Origin: Phycisphaerales bacterium
GTDB lineage: Bacteria; Planctomycetota; Phycisphaerae; Tepidisphaerales; Tepidisphaeraceae
NCBI GenBank assembly: GCA_028288775.1
Contig: JAQGHP010000075.1
Coordinates: 1-7,477, forward strand
Reading direction: 5' to 3'
DNA: 7,477 nt
This document shows, in pieces, positions 1 to 6,111 of this stretch. Under the pieces are notes generated by a model. The model was not told where the DNA came from and made no database searches. It saw nothing but the letters and a program-made list of their open reading frames with translations. Each line of letters begins with the position of its first letter. Positions within the stretch are counted from its first letter, which is position 1. A program made the position numbers and the translations under genes.

Positions 1-2
1 CG

Positions 3-1811
3 GCCACGCAGACCATCGACGTCCGCACGCTCACCAGCCAGGAGACCGACGCGGACACGGTCTTGCGCGTCTTCGATGCCAGCGGCACGCAGATCGGCTC
101 CAACGACAACATTGACCCCACCACCACCGCCAGCGAGGTGAAATTCGCAGTGCGGGCCGGGGACGTGTACTTCATCGGCGTGGACGGTGCGGGCACGAGC
201 GCGACGAGCTATGACCCGCTCACCGGCCTCAGTGCCGGGGACGGGAGCACGGGAAATTATGGGATCACCCTCTCAGTCGCGGTCGCGGCGTTCTCCGTGA
301 CGGATGCGACTCCCGTTCCCGCGTTCAACGGGAGCACGGCGATCTTTACCGTGACGCTCGACCAGCCGCTCACCACCGCCGCGACCGTGGACTTCACCAC
401 CGCCGACGGCTCCGCCTTCGCCGGCGTCGATTACACCGCCACCAGCGGCACGCTGACCTTCGCGCCAGGCGTCACCAGCATGACGATCTCCGTGCCGGTC
501 CTCCCCGATGCCGCGGCGACGGGCACGCGCAACTTCAAGTTCACTCTCTCCAACCCCGTCGGTGCCAACCTCTCCGCGACCAACGCCTTCGGCACCATTA
601 ACGAAATACCCGTCACGACCCGGACGATGAACGGCGGCAAGCCGCTGGTCTACCACGACTCGGCGGGCCGGCCCGTCTCCCTCCTGCTCACCGGCCCGGG
701 CACCATCACCGCGGTGTACATCAGCGGGTCGCCCGACCCCGTCCGCATCACTCTCGACAACACGACCGGCGCATCGGTCTTCACGATCCGCGCTTCCGCC
801 ACGACCGTCGCCGATATAGTCGTAAATGGCTCGCTGGGCACGCTCAACGCCCGCACCACCAACCTCACCGGCGGCCTGAGCGTCAGCGGCTCATTGGGCC
901 GCCTCCAACTGGCGGATGTCAACGGCGGATTTGGCGGCCGCTCCATCAGCATCGGCGCAGCCGCGGGGCCAATGATGGTGCTCCTGGGCAACGTCACCAA
1001 CGAAAGCTTCTCGACCCCGGGTTCGGTCAGTTCGCTAACCGCCAAGAGCTGGATTAACAACGGCGAAGCCTCGGTCACGATCTCCGCCGCGTCGATCGGC
1101 CCGATGAAGATCGGCGGCGATTTAGGTGCGTCGATTATCACCGGGTCCATGGGCATGACGAAAGTCGCCGGCGAACTGGCCTCGGGCATCTGGACCGTCC
1201 GCGGCGCAGGGGCCGGACTCAACGTAATCGGCTCGATCGCGTCGGGCTGGACGGCCACTTTCGCCGGAGCGATGGGAATGGTGAAGCTCGGGATCGACGA
1301 CGGTTCGCTGACCGCGTCATCGATCAAGGCGCTCAAGATCGTTGGCGATGCCTCCAACGCCGCCATCAACATCACCAGCGGCTCGGGCGTCGTGCTGGGC
1401 AGCCTGACGGTCGGCGGCACCGTCAACAACTCGCAATTCCGCACAGTCGGCAGCATCGGGAAGGTCACGATCGGCTCATTCCTGAACAGCCTCCTCTTCG
1501 CCGGCGTGAACGATGGCCTGAGCGTGCTCCCCGCCGTCGCTACGGATTTGGTCGCCCCCTCGTCCATCGCCAGCTTCCAGGTAAAGGGCGGCGACGGCAC
1601 GTTCGCCTTCGCGAACTCCAATGTGGCCGCCTCCGCCATCGGCGCGGTAAAGATCAAGGCCGCCAACCCGAGCAACGCCGGCAAGAAATTCGGCTTCGCC
1701 GCCAAAACGCTGGGCGCGTTCAGCAACGTCCCCATCCTCAAATGGAACAACTCACAGGCGGTAAGCCTGCTGGTGCCGGATGGCGATTTGGTGATCCGGT
1801 TGCTGGTGTGA
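3..1811 (+). CDS. Secreted PPC-like / Calx-beta / beta-solenoid protein (C-terminal part, 5' end outside window)
   Basis: The reading frame is open from the window edge, so the TTG at 63 is not a credible start; 602 residues are visible and the stop is TGA at 1809-1811. Residues 1-92 resemble a bacterial pre-peptidase C-terminal (PPC) type beta-sandwich: DADTVLRVFDASG, then SNDN, then AGDVYFIGVDG. Residues about 97-200 look like a Calx-beta domain (TVDFTTADGSAFAGVDYTA, then TLTFAPGVTS, then FKFTLSNPVGA). Residues 205-602 form a long Gly/Ser/Ala/Val-rich stretch in which a short strand motif of the type (S/G)-(I/L/M)-G-x-hydrophobic-x-hydrophobic recurs about ten times (GSLGTLNA, GSLGRLQL, ASIGPMKIGG, GSIGKVTIGS), suggesting a beta-helix or solenoid. 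No catalytic motif, membrane anchor or sorting tail is visible. Such architectures are usually exported surface or extracellular proteins; the function is unknown. It stands alone on the plus strand, converging on the reductase gene. Confidence 0.85.
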   Translation, partial: ATQTIDVRTLTSQETDADTVLRVFDASGTQIGSNDNIDPTTTASEVKFAVRAGDVYFIGVDGAGTSATSYDPLTGLSAGDGSTGNYGITLSVAVAAFSVTDATPVPAFNGSTAIFTVTLDQPLTTAATVDFTTADGSAFAGVDYTATSGTLTFAPGVTSMTISVPVLPDAAATGTRNFKFTLSNPVGANLSATNAFGTINEIPVTTRTMNGGKPLVYHDSAGRPVSLLLTGPGTITAVYISGSPDPVRITLDNTTGASVFTIRASATTVADIVVNGSLGTLNARTTNLTGGLSVSGSLGRLQLADVNGGFGGRSISIGAAAGPMMVLLGNVTNESFSTPGSVSSLTAKSWINNGEASVTISAASIGPMKIGGDLGASIITGSMGMTKVAGELASGIWTVRGAGAGLNVIGSIASGWTATFAGAMGMVKLGIDDGSLTASSIKALKIVGDASNAAINITSGSGVVLGSLTVGGTVNNSQFRTVGSIGKVTIGSFLNSLLFAGVNDGLSVLPAVATDLVAPSSIASFQVKGGDGTFAFANSNVAASAIGAVKIKAANPSNAGKKFGFAAKTLGAFSNVPILKWNNSQAVSLLVPDGDLVIRLLV

Positions 1812-1833
1812 GACGGTGCGAGGTCGTGAAACG

Positions 1834-1933
1834 TGCGTCTCAAACGTGGGAATGAAATGTGAAGACGTCAAACGTGAGAAGACTCTGCCAGCCGAAGTCT
1901 TCTCACGTTTCACGTCTTCACGTTTCAGACGCA
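1834..1933. repeat. Imperfect inverted repeat between convergent genes
   Basis: The arms 1861-1884 and 1896-1919 are reverse complements at 23 of 24 positions around an 11-base loop. The outer ends extend the pairing: TGCGTCT at 1834-1840 matches AGACGCA at 1927-1933, with a roughly 12-base insertion in the left arm. The heptamer AAACGTG recurs several times inside the arms. It lies between the plus-strand secreted gene and the minus-strand reductase, so it could act as a bidirectional transcript end. There is no T-run after either arm, so a classical intrinsic terminator is not shown. Confidence 0.75.
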
Positions 1934-1975
1934 TGTTACATACGCACGATTGATGCGCACCTACGTTCCCCCAAC

Positions 1976-3052
1976 TCATAGCGGCAATTTCGCGGACGGC
2001 AGGAATCCGTGTTGTTCGCGGCCGATGTTGCCGTCGAACTTCTTGGTGGACTTGTAGAGCTCCAGGTGGCCGTCGCCCGCGGTTTGGGCGCAGCGGTCGC
2101 GGAGGGCTTGCATCTGCTTCTCATCCAGCGGCTTGAACCCGCGCGCGACCGCCAGGTTCTGGTGCAGCACGGCCAATGAGTCGATTCCGCTGATGGTGGT
2201 CGCGACCGGGAGGCTCATTGCGTAGTGCAGCGCTTCCTGCGCGGTCACTGGCGCGTCGATGATCCCCGGGCCCCCGCCGCACAGGCTCTTCATTCCCAGC
2301 ACGGCCATTCCCCGCCGGTTCACTTCCGGCACCACCTGCCTTTCGAAGCTGCGGTAGGTCGCGTCGAAGCAGTTGAGCGGCATCTGCGCGGTGTCGAAGG
2401 CGTAGCCGTAGGAGAGCATTTTGAGATGGATTTGCGGGTCCTTGTGCCCGGTGAATCCGACGAAACGGGTCTTTCCCTGCTTCTTCGCCTCGTCGAGCGC
2501 CTCGACCACGCCGCCCTTGGCGAAGTGGCGGTCGGGGTCATTGAAGTAAACGACTTCGTGAATCTGCCAGAGGTCGAGGTGGTCGGTCTTGAGGCGCTTG
2601 AGCGACTCCTCAAGCTGCGTCATGGCCACTTTCTTGTCGCGGCCATGGGTGCAGACCTTGGTCATGAGGAATGCCTTGTCGCGCCGGCCGGCGAGCGCCT
2701 CGCCCATCCATTGCTCGCTTTTGCCGTCGTGGTATTCCCAGGCGTTGTCGAAGAAGTTGACGCCCGCGTCCATCGCCTCGGCGACAATCTGCTTGGCTTC
2801 GTCGAGCGTCGGCGCGTCGCCCAGGGTGTACCCGCCAATGCCGATGGCGGAAACCTTTGCCCCGGTTTTCCCCAGGGTCCTGTGCGGCACGGGCTCGGTG
2901 TTCGCGTTGGACGAAGTTGGGGTCGCGGGCTCCGCTGCGCTCGCGCGCCCGCCGACGGCCACCCCCGCCGCGAACATCGCCGCGCCCTGCAGGAAACCGC
3001 GCCGGCCGGGAGTCGGGCCACAATATTCGGTGTTGTGATATTGCTCTAGCAT
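1976..3052 (-). CDS. Tat-exported aldo/keto reductase (paralogue 1)
   Basis: This 358-residue protein has the aldo/keto reductase fold signature. The catalytic tetrad is intact: Asp102 and Tyr107 in FDNAWEY, Lys132 in LMTKVCTHG, and His165 in DLWQIHE. The late segment ATTISGIDSL (about 285-294), followed by the Asn-Leu of HQNLAVA, fits the cofactor-binding region. These enzymes reduce carbonyls with NAD(P)H; the substrate cannot be read here. The N-terminus has a twin-arginine signal (GRRGFLQGAAMFAAG, residues 16-30, then ASAAEP), predicting export as a folded enzyme. I chose ATG at 3052, preceded by a GGGCAGG-like ribosome site. The frame continues to an ATG at 3094, but that one lies inside the inverted repeat at 3072-3143 and would put repeat-encoded residues before the Tat signal. 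The next gene upstream is a clear paralogue, with long shared stretches such as LAGRRDK and AMSLPVATTISG. Stop is TGA at 1976-1978. Confidence 0.9.
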   Translation of the reverse strand: MLEQYHNTEYCGPTPGRRGFLQGAAMFAAGVAVGGRASAAEPATPTSSNANTEPVPHRTLGKTGAKVSAIGIGGYTLGDAPTLDEAKQIVAEAMDAGVNFFDNAWEYHDGKSEQWMGEALAGRRDKAFLMTKVCTHGRDKKVAMTQLEESLKRLKTDHLDLWQIHEVVYFNDPDRHFAKGGVVEALDEAKKQGKTRFVGFTGHKDPQIHLKMLSYGYAFDTAQMPLNCFDATYRSFERQVVPEVNRRGMAVLGMKSLCGGGPGIIDAPVTAQEALHYAMSLPVATTISGIDSLAVLHQNLAVARGFKPLDEKQMQALRDRCAQTAGDGHLELYKSTKKFDGNIGREQHGFLPSAKLPL

Positions 3053-3071
3053 GCCAACCTGCCCTTTCGTC

Positions 3072-3143
3072 CGTGGCATGGGCGGCCCGCCCATGGACCT
3101 CGCGGCTACTGCCGCAAATCATGGGCGGGCCGCCCATGCCACG
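3072..3143. repeat. Perfect 24-bp inverted repeat with self-palindromic arms
   Basis: The arms 3072-3095 and 3120-3143 are exact reverse complements, separated by exactly 24 bases. Each arm also contains a 19-base palindrome with a single central base (CATGGGCGG/C/CCGCCCATG and its complement). The spacer carries a 5-bp hairpin, GCGGC-TACT-GCCGC, at 3102-3115, so the whole element can fold into one long stem-loop. It fills almost the entire gap between the two reductase genes and begins 19 bases upstream of the chosen start of the downstream one. Similar GGCATGGGCGGCCCGCCCATG-type sequences are, from memory, frequent between genes in planctomycetes. Possible roles are transcript processing, attenuation between the paralogues, or a non-autonomous mobile repeat. 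Confidence 0.85.
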
Positions 3144-3150
3144 GCAGCGT

Positions 3151-4284
3151 TCAATGCGGCGTCGCTCCCGCGGCGTTCTCGAACATGTCCTGCACTTCCT
3201 TCTGCGTGGGGTCGAGTGGATACCCGTGCGGCAGGCGCGCCTGCGGGTTGTCGAACCGGAGCGTGGTCTTGTACAACTCAAAATGCGCGTCCCCCGCCGC
3301 CGGGGCGCAGCGGGCGCGCAGGTCGTCCATCTCCTTCGCGCTCATCGGCTGAAAGTTCCGCGCGGTCTTCACGTTCTCGCGCAGCATATCGAGCGAATCC
3401 ATCCCGCTGATCGTCGTCGCCACCGGAAGGCTCATCGCGTACCGCAGCATCTCCTCGGCCTTTACCAGCCCCTGCTTGACTGGATCGGAGGTGCCGCACA
3501 TCGGCTTCATCCCGAGCACCGCGATCCCCCGGCGATTGGCTTCGGGCAGGACAACTTTCTCGAAGCTCGTGTGGAACCCGTGGTCGATCGGATTGAGCGG
3601 CATCTGCACCGAATCGAACGGGTAGTCCATCTGGATCATCCGCAGGTGCGTCGCGGGCTCCTTGTGCCCGGTGAACCCGACGAAACGGACTTTGCCCTGT
3701 TTTTTCGCCTGGTCGAGCGCCTCGAGCACGCCGCCCTTGCGGTAGGCGAGATCGGGGTCGTTGTCGAAGGCGATGCCGTGAATCTGCCAGAGGTCGAGGT
3801 GATCGGTCTGAAGTCGGACGAGCGACTGCTCGAGCATGTCCATCGCGAGCGCGGCGTCGCGGCCGTGGGTGCAGACTTTCGTCATCAGAAAGACCTTGTC
3901 GCGCCGCCCCGCGAGGCCTCGGCCAAGCCAATTCTCGCTCTTGCCATTGTGGTATTCCCAGCAGTTGTCGAAGAAGGTGATCCCTGCATCGACGGCTTCG
4001 TGGACGAGGGCGATGGCCTCCTCCACGGTCTTCAGGTCGCCCAGATGATGCCCGCCAACGCCCAGCGCCGAGATTTTCGCGTCCGCCCGGCCGAACTGCC
4101 GCAGGGGAATGCCGCCGGCCGCGGGCTCGGGAGGTTTGGGCGTGCCCGGCCCGGGCACCGAAGCCGCCGGCTGCGCCCCGGCGTGCGCGCTCATCGCGAG
4201 GCCAACCCCCAGCGCTCCCGCCGACTTGAGAAACTCCCGACGGTCCGATCCGTCCCGGCCGGATTCTGGTGTTGGCTGGCTCAT
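3151..4284 (-). CDS. Tat-exported aldo/keto reductase (paralogue 2)
   Basis: This 377-residue aldo/keto reductase has a complete tetrad: Asp106 and Tyr111 in FDNCWEY, Lys136 in LMTKVCTHG, and His169 in DLWQIHG. The cofactor-side motif ATTISGMDSL (289-298), followed by the Glu-Asn of LRENV, is also present. The N-terminus carries a textbook twin-arginine signal, SDRREFLKSAGALGVGLA (13-30), with an Ala-rich region around residue 35 where cleavage is likely. A Pro/Gly-rich linker (39-58) then leads to the barrel. The ATG at 4284 is preceded by GAGGAG with a short 3-base spacing. The protein is collinear with the reductase downstream, apart from a longer linker and a longer C-terminal tail (LDPTQKEVQDMF). 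The two genes are tandem, same strand, 98 bases apart and separated by a perfect inverted repeat, so co-transcription is plausible. The substrate is unknown. Confidence 0.92.
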   Translation of the reverse strand: MSQPTPESGRDGSDRREFLKSAGALGVGLAMSAHAGAQPAASVPGPGTPKPPEPAAGGIPLRQFGRADAKISALGVGGHHLGDLKTVEEAIALVHEAVDAGITFFDNCWEYHNGKSENWLGRGLAGRRDKVFLMTKVCTHGRDAALAMDMLEQSLVRLQTDHLDLWQIHGIAFDNDPDLAYRKGGVLEALDQAKKQGKVRFVGFTGHKEPATHLRMIQMDYPFDSVQMPLNPIDHGFHTSFEKVVLPEANRRGIAVLGMKPMCGTSDPVKQGLVKAEEMLRYAMSLPVATTISGMDSLDMLRENVKTARNFQPMSAKEMDDLRARCAPAAGDAHFELYKTTLRFDNPQARLPHGYPLDPTQKEVQDMFENAAGATPH

Positions 4285-4365
4285 GCACTCCTCGCAATCG
4301 GCTAGGGAGGGCGCCGACGCACTTACCGCGGGACCATCCCCAACACGAGTCCGAGCCTATCGGCG

Positions 4366-4381
4366 GGCGCGCGAACGCGCC
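4366..4381. other. Short GC hairpin upstream of reductase paralogue 2
   Basis: GGCGCG-CGAA-CGCGCC is a perfect 6-bp stem with a 4-base loop, which reads TTCG on the minus strand. It lies about 80 bases upstream of the reductase start, in the presumed leader or in the 3' region after smpB. No T-run follows it on the minus strand. Apart from it, 4285-4464 shows no gene, and I saw no convincing promoter hexamers. Confidence 0.4.
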
Positions 4382-4464
4382 TAGCACTAAAACTCAAACG
4401 CATGAGTGAATTCGAAGCGAGGTGAACAATGCGGGGAGGCAGCACCTACATCGTGTCCGTCTGG

Positions 4465-4558
4465 CACAAAGACCACAGAGGCCACAAAGAGCACAAAGAA
4501 ATGCGGGAGGGGTTCGAATTCCCGCTGTGTTCTTTGTGGTCTCTGTGCCCTCTCCGTG
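4465..4558. repeat. Nonamer array with inverted copy (CACARAGNN type)
   Basis: Four adjacent 9-base units, CACAAAGAC, CACAGAGGC, CACAAAGAG and CACAAAGAA, occupy 4465-4500. The reverse-complement array follows at 4530-4558 (TTCTTTGTG, GTCTCTGTG, then a degenerate unit ending CCGTG). The two arrays face each other around a GCGGGA/TCCCGC hairpin (4503-4525). The innermost units, 4492-4500 and 4530-4538, pair perfectly over 9 bp, and the rest pairs imperfectly. This gives most of the non-coding stretch between smpB and the upstream reductase a single large fold. The element looks like a member of a dispersed short-repeat family rather than a gene; the small frames running through it encode only repeat peptides. 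Confidence 0.75.
4495..4525 (-). terminator. Possible smpB terminator hairpin
   Basis: Read on the minus strand, downstream of smpB, GCGGGA pairs with TCCCGC around an 11-base loop, and the stem is followed by ATTTCTTT. That is a T-rich tail compatible with intrinsic termination. The hairpin is also the core of the nonamer repeat element, so termination may be incidental. The loop resembles a tRNA T-loop (TTCGAAT), but no tRNA surrounds it. Confidence 0.35.
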
Positions 4559-4608
4559 ATTTGCAGACGTGGCAGTACAAGGAGCGTCGAATCCCACGGG
4601 AGGTAGCG

Positions 4609-5082
4609 CTATTGCCGGTGTGTCATGGCCCGGCGGACTTCGCGCTCAATTTCCTTGCGCTTGATGGTGTCGCGCTTGTCGTGCTGTTGTTTGCCGCGGG
4701 CGACGCCCAGCTCGAGCTTGGCCCGGCCGTCCTTGAAATAGATGGCCAGGGGGATGAGCGTAGTGGCCTTCACGCTTGTCTGGTCGACCAATTTCTTGAT
4801 CTCGCGCTTGTGGACCAGGAGCTTGCGGTCCCGCTTGGGCTCGTGGTTGTAGACGATCGCGGCTTTCTCGTATGGGTCGATGTGCGCGCCGTGCAGGATC
4901 AGCTCGCCGTTGTCGATGCTGGCCCAGGAGTCCTGCAACTGCGCACGGCCGGCGCGCAGCGACTTGACCTCGCTGCCGACGAGCATCATGCCGCATTCGA
5001 TCTTGGCGGTGATGAAATAGTCGTGCAGCGCCTTGCGGTTGGCGATGCGGGGTGCGAGGTTTTCCTTGCGCTTGCCAGCCAT
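4609..5082 (-). CDS. smpB: SsrA-binding protein SmpB
   Basis: SmpB binds the tRNA-like domain of tmRNA and delivers it to stalled ribosomes for trans-translation in the cytoplasm. At 157 residues it has the usual family length, and the family motifs occur in order: ANRKALHDYFI (14-24), VGSEVKSLRAG (35-45), HIDPYE (67-72), HKREIKKL (91-98), PLAIYFKDGRAKLELG (111-126) and the basic DKRDTIKRKE stretch (135-144). The lysine/arginine-rich C-terminal tail, which helps place tmRNA in the mRNA channel, ends in EREVRRAMTHRQ. In the usual GKKxYDKR motif, this copy has GKQQHDKR, a mild divergence. The ATG at 5082 is the natural family start, but no clear ribosome-binding site precedes it. The stop of a small membrane-protein gene lies only 12 bases upstream, so translational coupling may supply initiation. 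No tmRNA gene is visible in the window. Confidence 0.97.
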   Translation of the reverse strand: MAGKRKENLAPRIANRKALHDYFITAKIECGMMLVGSEVKSLRAGRAQLQDSWASIDNGELILHGAHIDPYEKAAIVYNHEPKRDRKLLVHKREIKKLVDQTSVKATTLIPLAIYFKDGRAKLELGVARGKQQHDKRDTIKRKEIEREVRRAMTHRQ

Positions 5083-5094
5083 ACAGACCCAATG

Positions 5095-5259
5095 CTAAGC
5101 GCGAAAGCGGCGGCGGGAAAGGGATAAGGTTCGCCGAAAGAGAAGAACGGCCCATGCGACGGGGAGAAGGCAGGCGTACATGAGCCACTCGGCAGCGTTC
5201 TTTTGGTGGGGAATGACCGCGGGCCCCTGTGGAAATTGTTGAGTCGAGCTTTGAGACAT
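5095..5259 (-). CDS. Small putative single-pass membrane protein upstream of smpB
   Basis: This 54-residue frame runs from ATG at 5259 to TAG at 5095. A polar, Gln/Ser/Pro-rich N-terminus (MSQSSTQQFPQGPAVIPHQK) leads to a hydrophobic segment, EWLMYACLLPVAWAVLLF (24-41). A strongly basic tail, RRTLSLSRRRFRA, follows. By the positive-inside rule the C-terminus would be cytoplasmic. The central codons are GC-rich at the third position like the neighbouring genes, and the frame ends 12 bases before the smpB start, which favours a real co-transcribed gene. Against it, no convincing ribosome site precedes the ATG, the codon preference at both ends is weak, and I recognise no family. The function is unknown; it could instead be an unexpressed frame in the smpB leader. 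Confidence 0.5.
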   Translation of the reverse strand: MSQSSTQQFPQGPAVIPHQKNAAEWLMYACLLPVAWAVLLFRRTLSLSRRRFRA

Positions 5260-5301
5260 AGTTGTCAGGGCTTCGCGCCGTTTGCGGTGGGAGGGGCGAA
5301 T

Positions 5302-5466
5302 GCAAAGAGCAAAAACTCAAAACTTAAAATGCGGAGCGGCGGGAGGGTGGACCTTCGGTCCGACCGCTACGCGGTGAGGGGAATCCGCCATAGTTCATTT
5401 TGACTTTTGCATTTTGCCTTCAATTCTTCCTCTGCATACTGCCCTCTGCCTACCGCCTACTTTCTC
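5302..5466. repeat. Composite element: heptamer arrays flanking two hairpins
   Basis: The left side (5302-5329) is made of A-rich 7-base units (GCAAAGA, GCAAAAA, CTCAAAA, CTTAAAA). The right side (5398-5418) has T-rich heptamers (TTTTGAC, TTTTGCA, TTTTGCC) that are roughly their reverse complement. Between them lie two perfect 5-bp hairpins: GGACC-TTC-GGTCC (5349-5361) and ACCGC-TAC-GCGGT (5363-5375). To the right follows another heptamer run (CTGCATA, CTGCCCT, CTGCCTA, CCGCCTA; 5432-5459), ending at the stop of the helical-protein gene. Base composition is far lower in G+C than the flanking genes. It resembles the degenerate heptanucleotide repeats seen between genes in some bacteria. The stretch 5260-5467 contains no credible gene. 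Confidence 0.65.
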
Positions 5467-5467
5467 C

Positions 5468-6082
5468 TCACATATCCTTCTCCATCGACGTATTCCTCCT
5501 CCGCACGGCCTTGTCGGCCTCTTCAAAAGCTTCATCCTGCTTGATGGACCCCCGGTCCAATTCGTTCCAGATGTTCATCAGCTCCTGCCCCGCGCCGCTG
5601 AGCCCGGCTTGATTCAGCGCGTCCTTGTCGGACTGCGCGCCCAGGTCGAGGATCGCGCCAAGGCGCTCCTGGTACATGTCCTGGCTCACCGCGTCGTCCT
5701 CGATCCACTGGCTGATCTTGGCGACGTCCTTGTCGGTGAGGTTCAGGCGGCCCAGTGCCCGCCCGCCTTCGTTGTTTTCCTTGACCATCCGCAGGCGGCT
5801 GACGGTCATCAGCTCCTTGCTGCGCAGGTTCAGCTCGCGGGCGCTCATGAGCTGTTCCTGGGTCTTGAGCTCGAAATCCTGCGCCAGCGCCTTGCGCAGC
5901 TCGGGGGACTTCTGCGTCGCGCCTTGTTGGAAGATCTTTTGCTTGTCTTCGCTGATCTGCCCGATTTTTTTGAACAGGCGATCGCGGTGCTTGGTCAACA
6001 GGATCTCCTCCTTGCGGAGCTCCTGCCGATTCAGCTCGCTGAGCGTCTTTTTGTGGCCGAAGATTCTGTCGATTAGGGCCAT
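5468..6082 (-). CDS. Helical protein with PspA-like N-terminal helix; possible ESCRT-III-like partner
   Basis: This is a 204-residue, highly charged and almost wholly helical protein with no signal peptide or membrane span. It opens with MALIDRIFGHKK, a short amphipathic stretch resembling the MG(L/I)F-D-R-type first helix of PspA/Vipp1 proteins and matching the MGLIDKVRTLF segment in the protein encoded just upstream. Two long helices follow (about 13-45 and 58-103), then an Asn/Gly-rich turn (KENNEGGRALG), an acidic helix (116-147: TDKDVAKISQWIEDD) and a last helix (164-178: GQELMNIWNELDRG) before a basic tail. That order, a long helical hairpin and then shorter acidic helices, is what ESCRT-III-fold proteins show. 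No name is assigned, and a plain coiled-coil protein is the alternative. The ATG at 6082 lacks an obvious ribosome site. It lies 273 bases downstream of the larger protein's gene, beyond a nested palindrome. Confidence 0.75.
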   Translation of the reverse strand: MALIDRIFGHKKTLSELNRQELRKEEILLTKHRDRLFKKIGQISEDKQKIFQQGATQKSPELRKALAQDFELKTQEQLMSARELNLRSKELMTVSRLRMVKENNEGGRALGRLNLTDKDVAKISQWIEDDAVSQDMYQERLGAILDLGAQSDKDALNQAGLSGAGQELMNIWNELDRGSIKQDEAFEEADKAVRRRNTSMEKDM

Positions 6083-6111
6083 GCGTGCGTCCGGTTACGA
6101 ACCATCCATGC

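Noticed and set aside
650..1843. Long minus-strand reading frame (397 codons) opposite the secreted-protein gene
   Set aside because: It mirrors the plus-strand gene, whose domains are recognisable. The antisense product is Pro/Ala/Ser-rich with no family features and runs past the plus-strand stop into the hairpin.
3053..3094. Upstream ATG at 3094 extending reductase paralogue 1 by 14 residues (MGGPPMPRT...)
   Set aside because: The added residues are encoded by the inverted repeat and its edge, would place extra residues before the Tat signal, and the ATG at 3052 has its own ribosome-site-like sequence.
2225..4305. Long plus-strand frames opposite both reductases (274 and 482 codons)
   Set aside because: They are antisense to two clearly conserved enzymes, have Arg/Leu/Val-rich composition typical of GC-driven shadow frames, and cross the inverted repeat.
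4300..4420. Candidate sigma-70 promoter for reductase paralogue 2 (TTGAGT near 4396 on the minus strand)
   Set aside because: No acceptable -10 hexamer lies at the expected spacing, and planctomycete promoters cannot be judged from this alone.
4503..4526. tRNA T-arm-like sequence (GGGGTTCGAATTCCC)
   Set aside because: No acceptor, D or anticodon arms can be formed from the flanking nonamer repeats; the resemblance is limited to the loop.
4465..5466. CRISPR array among the short repeats
   Set aside because: Repeat units are 7-9 bases and contiguous, without unique spacers of regular length, and no cas gene is present.
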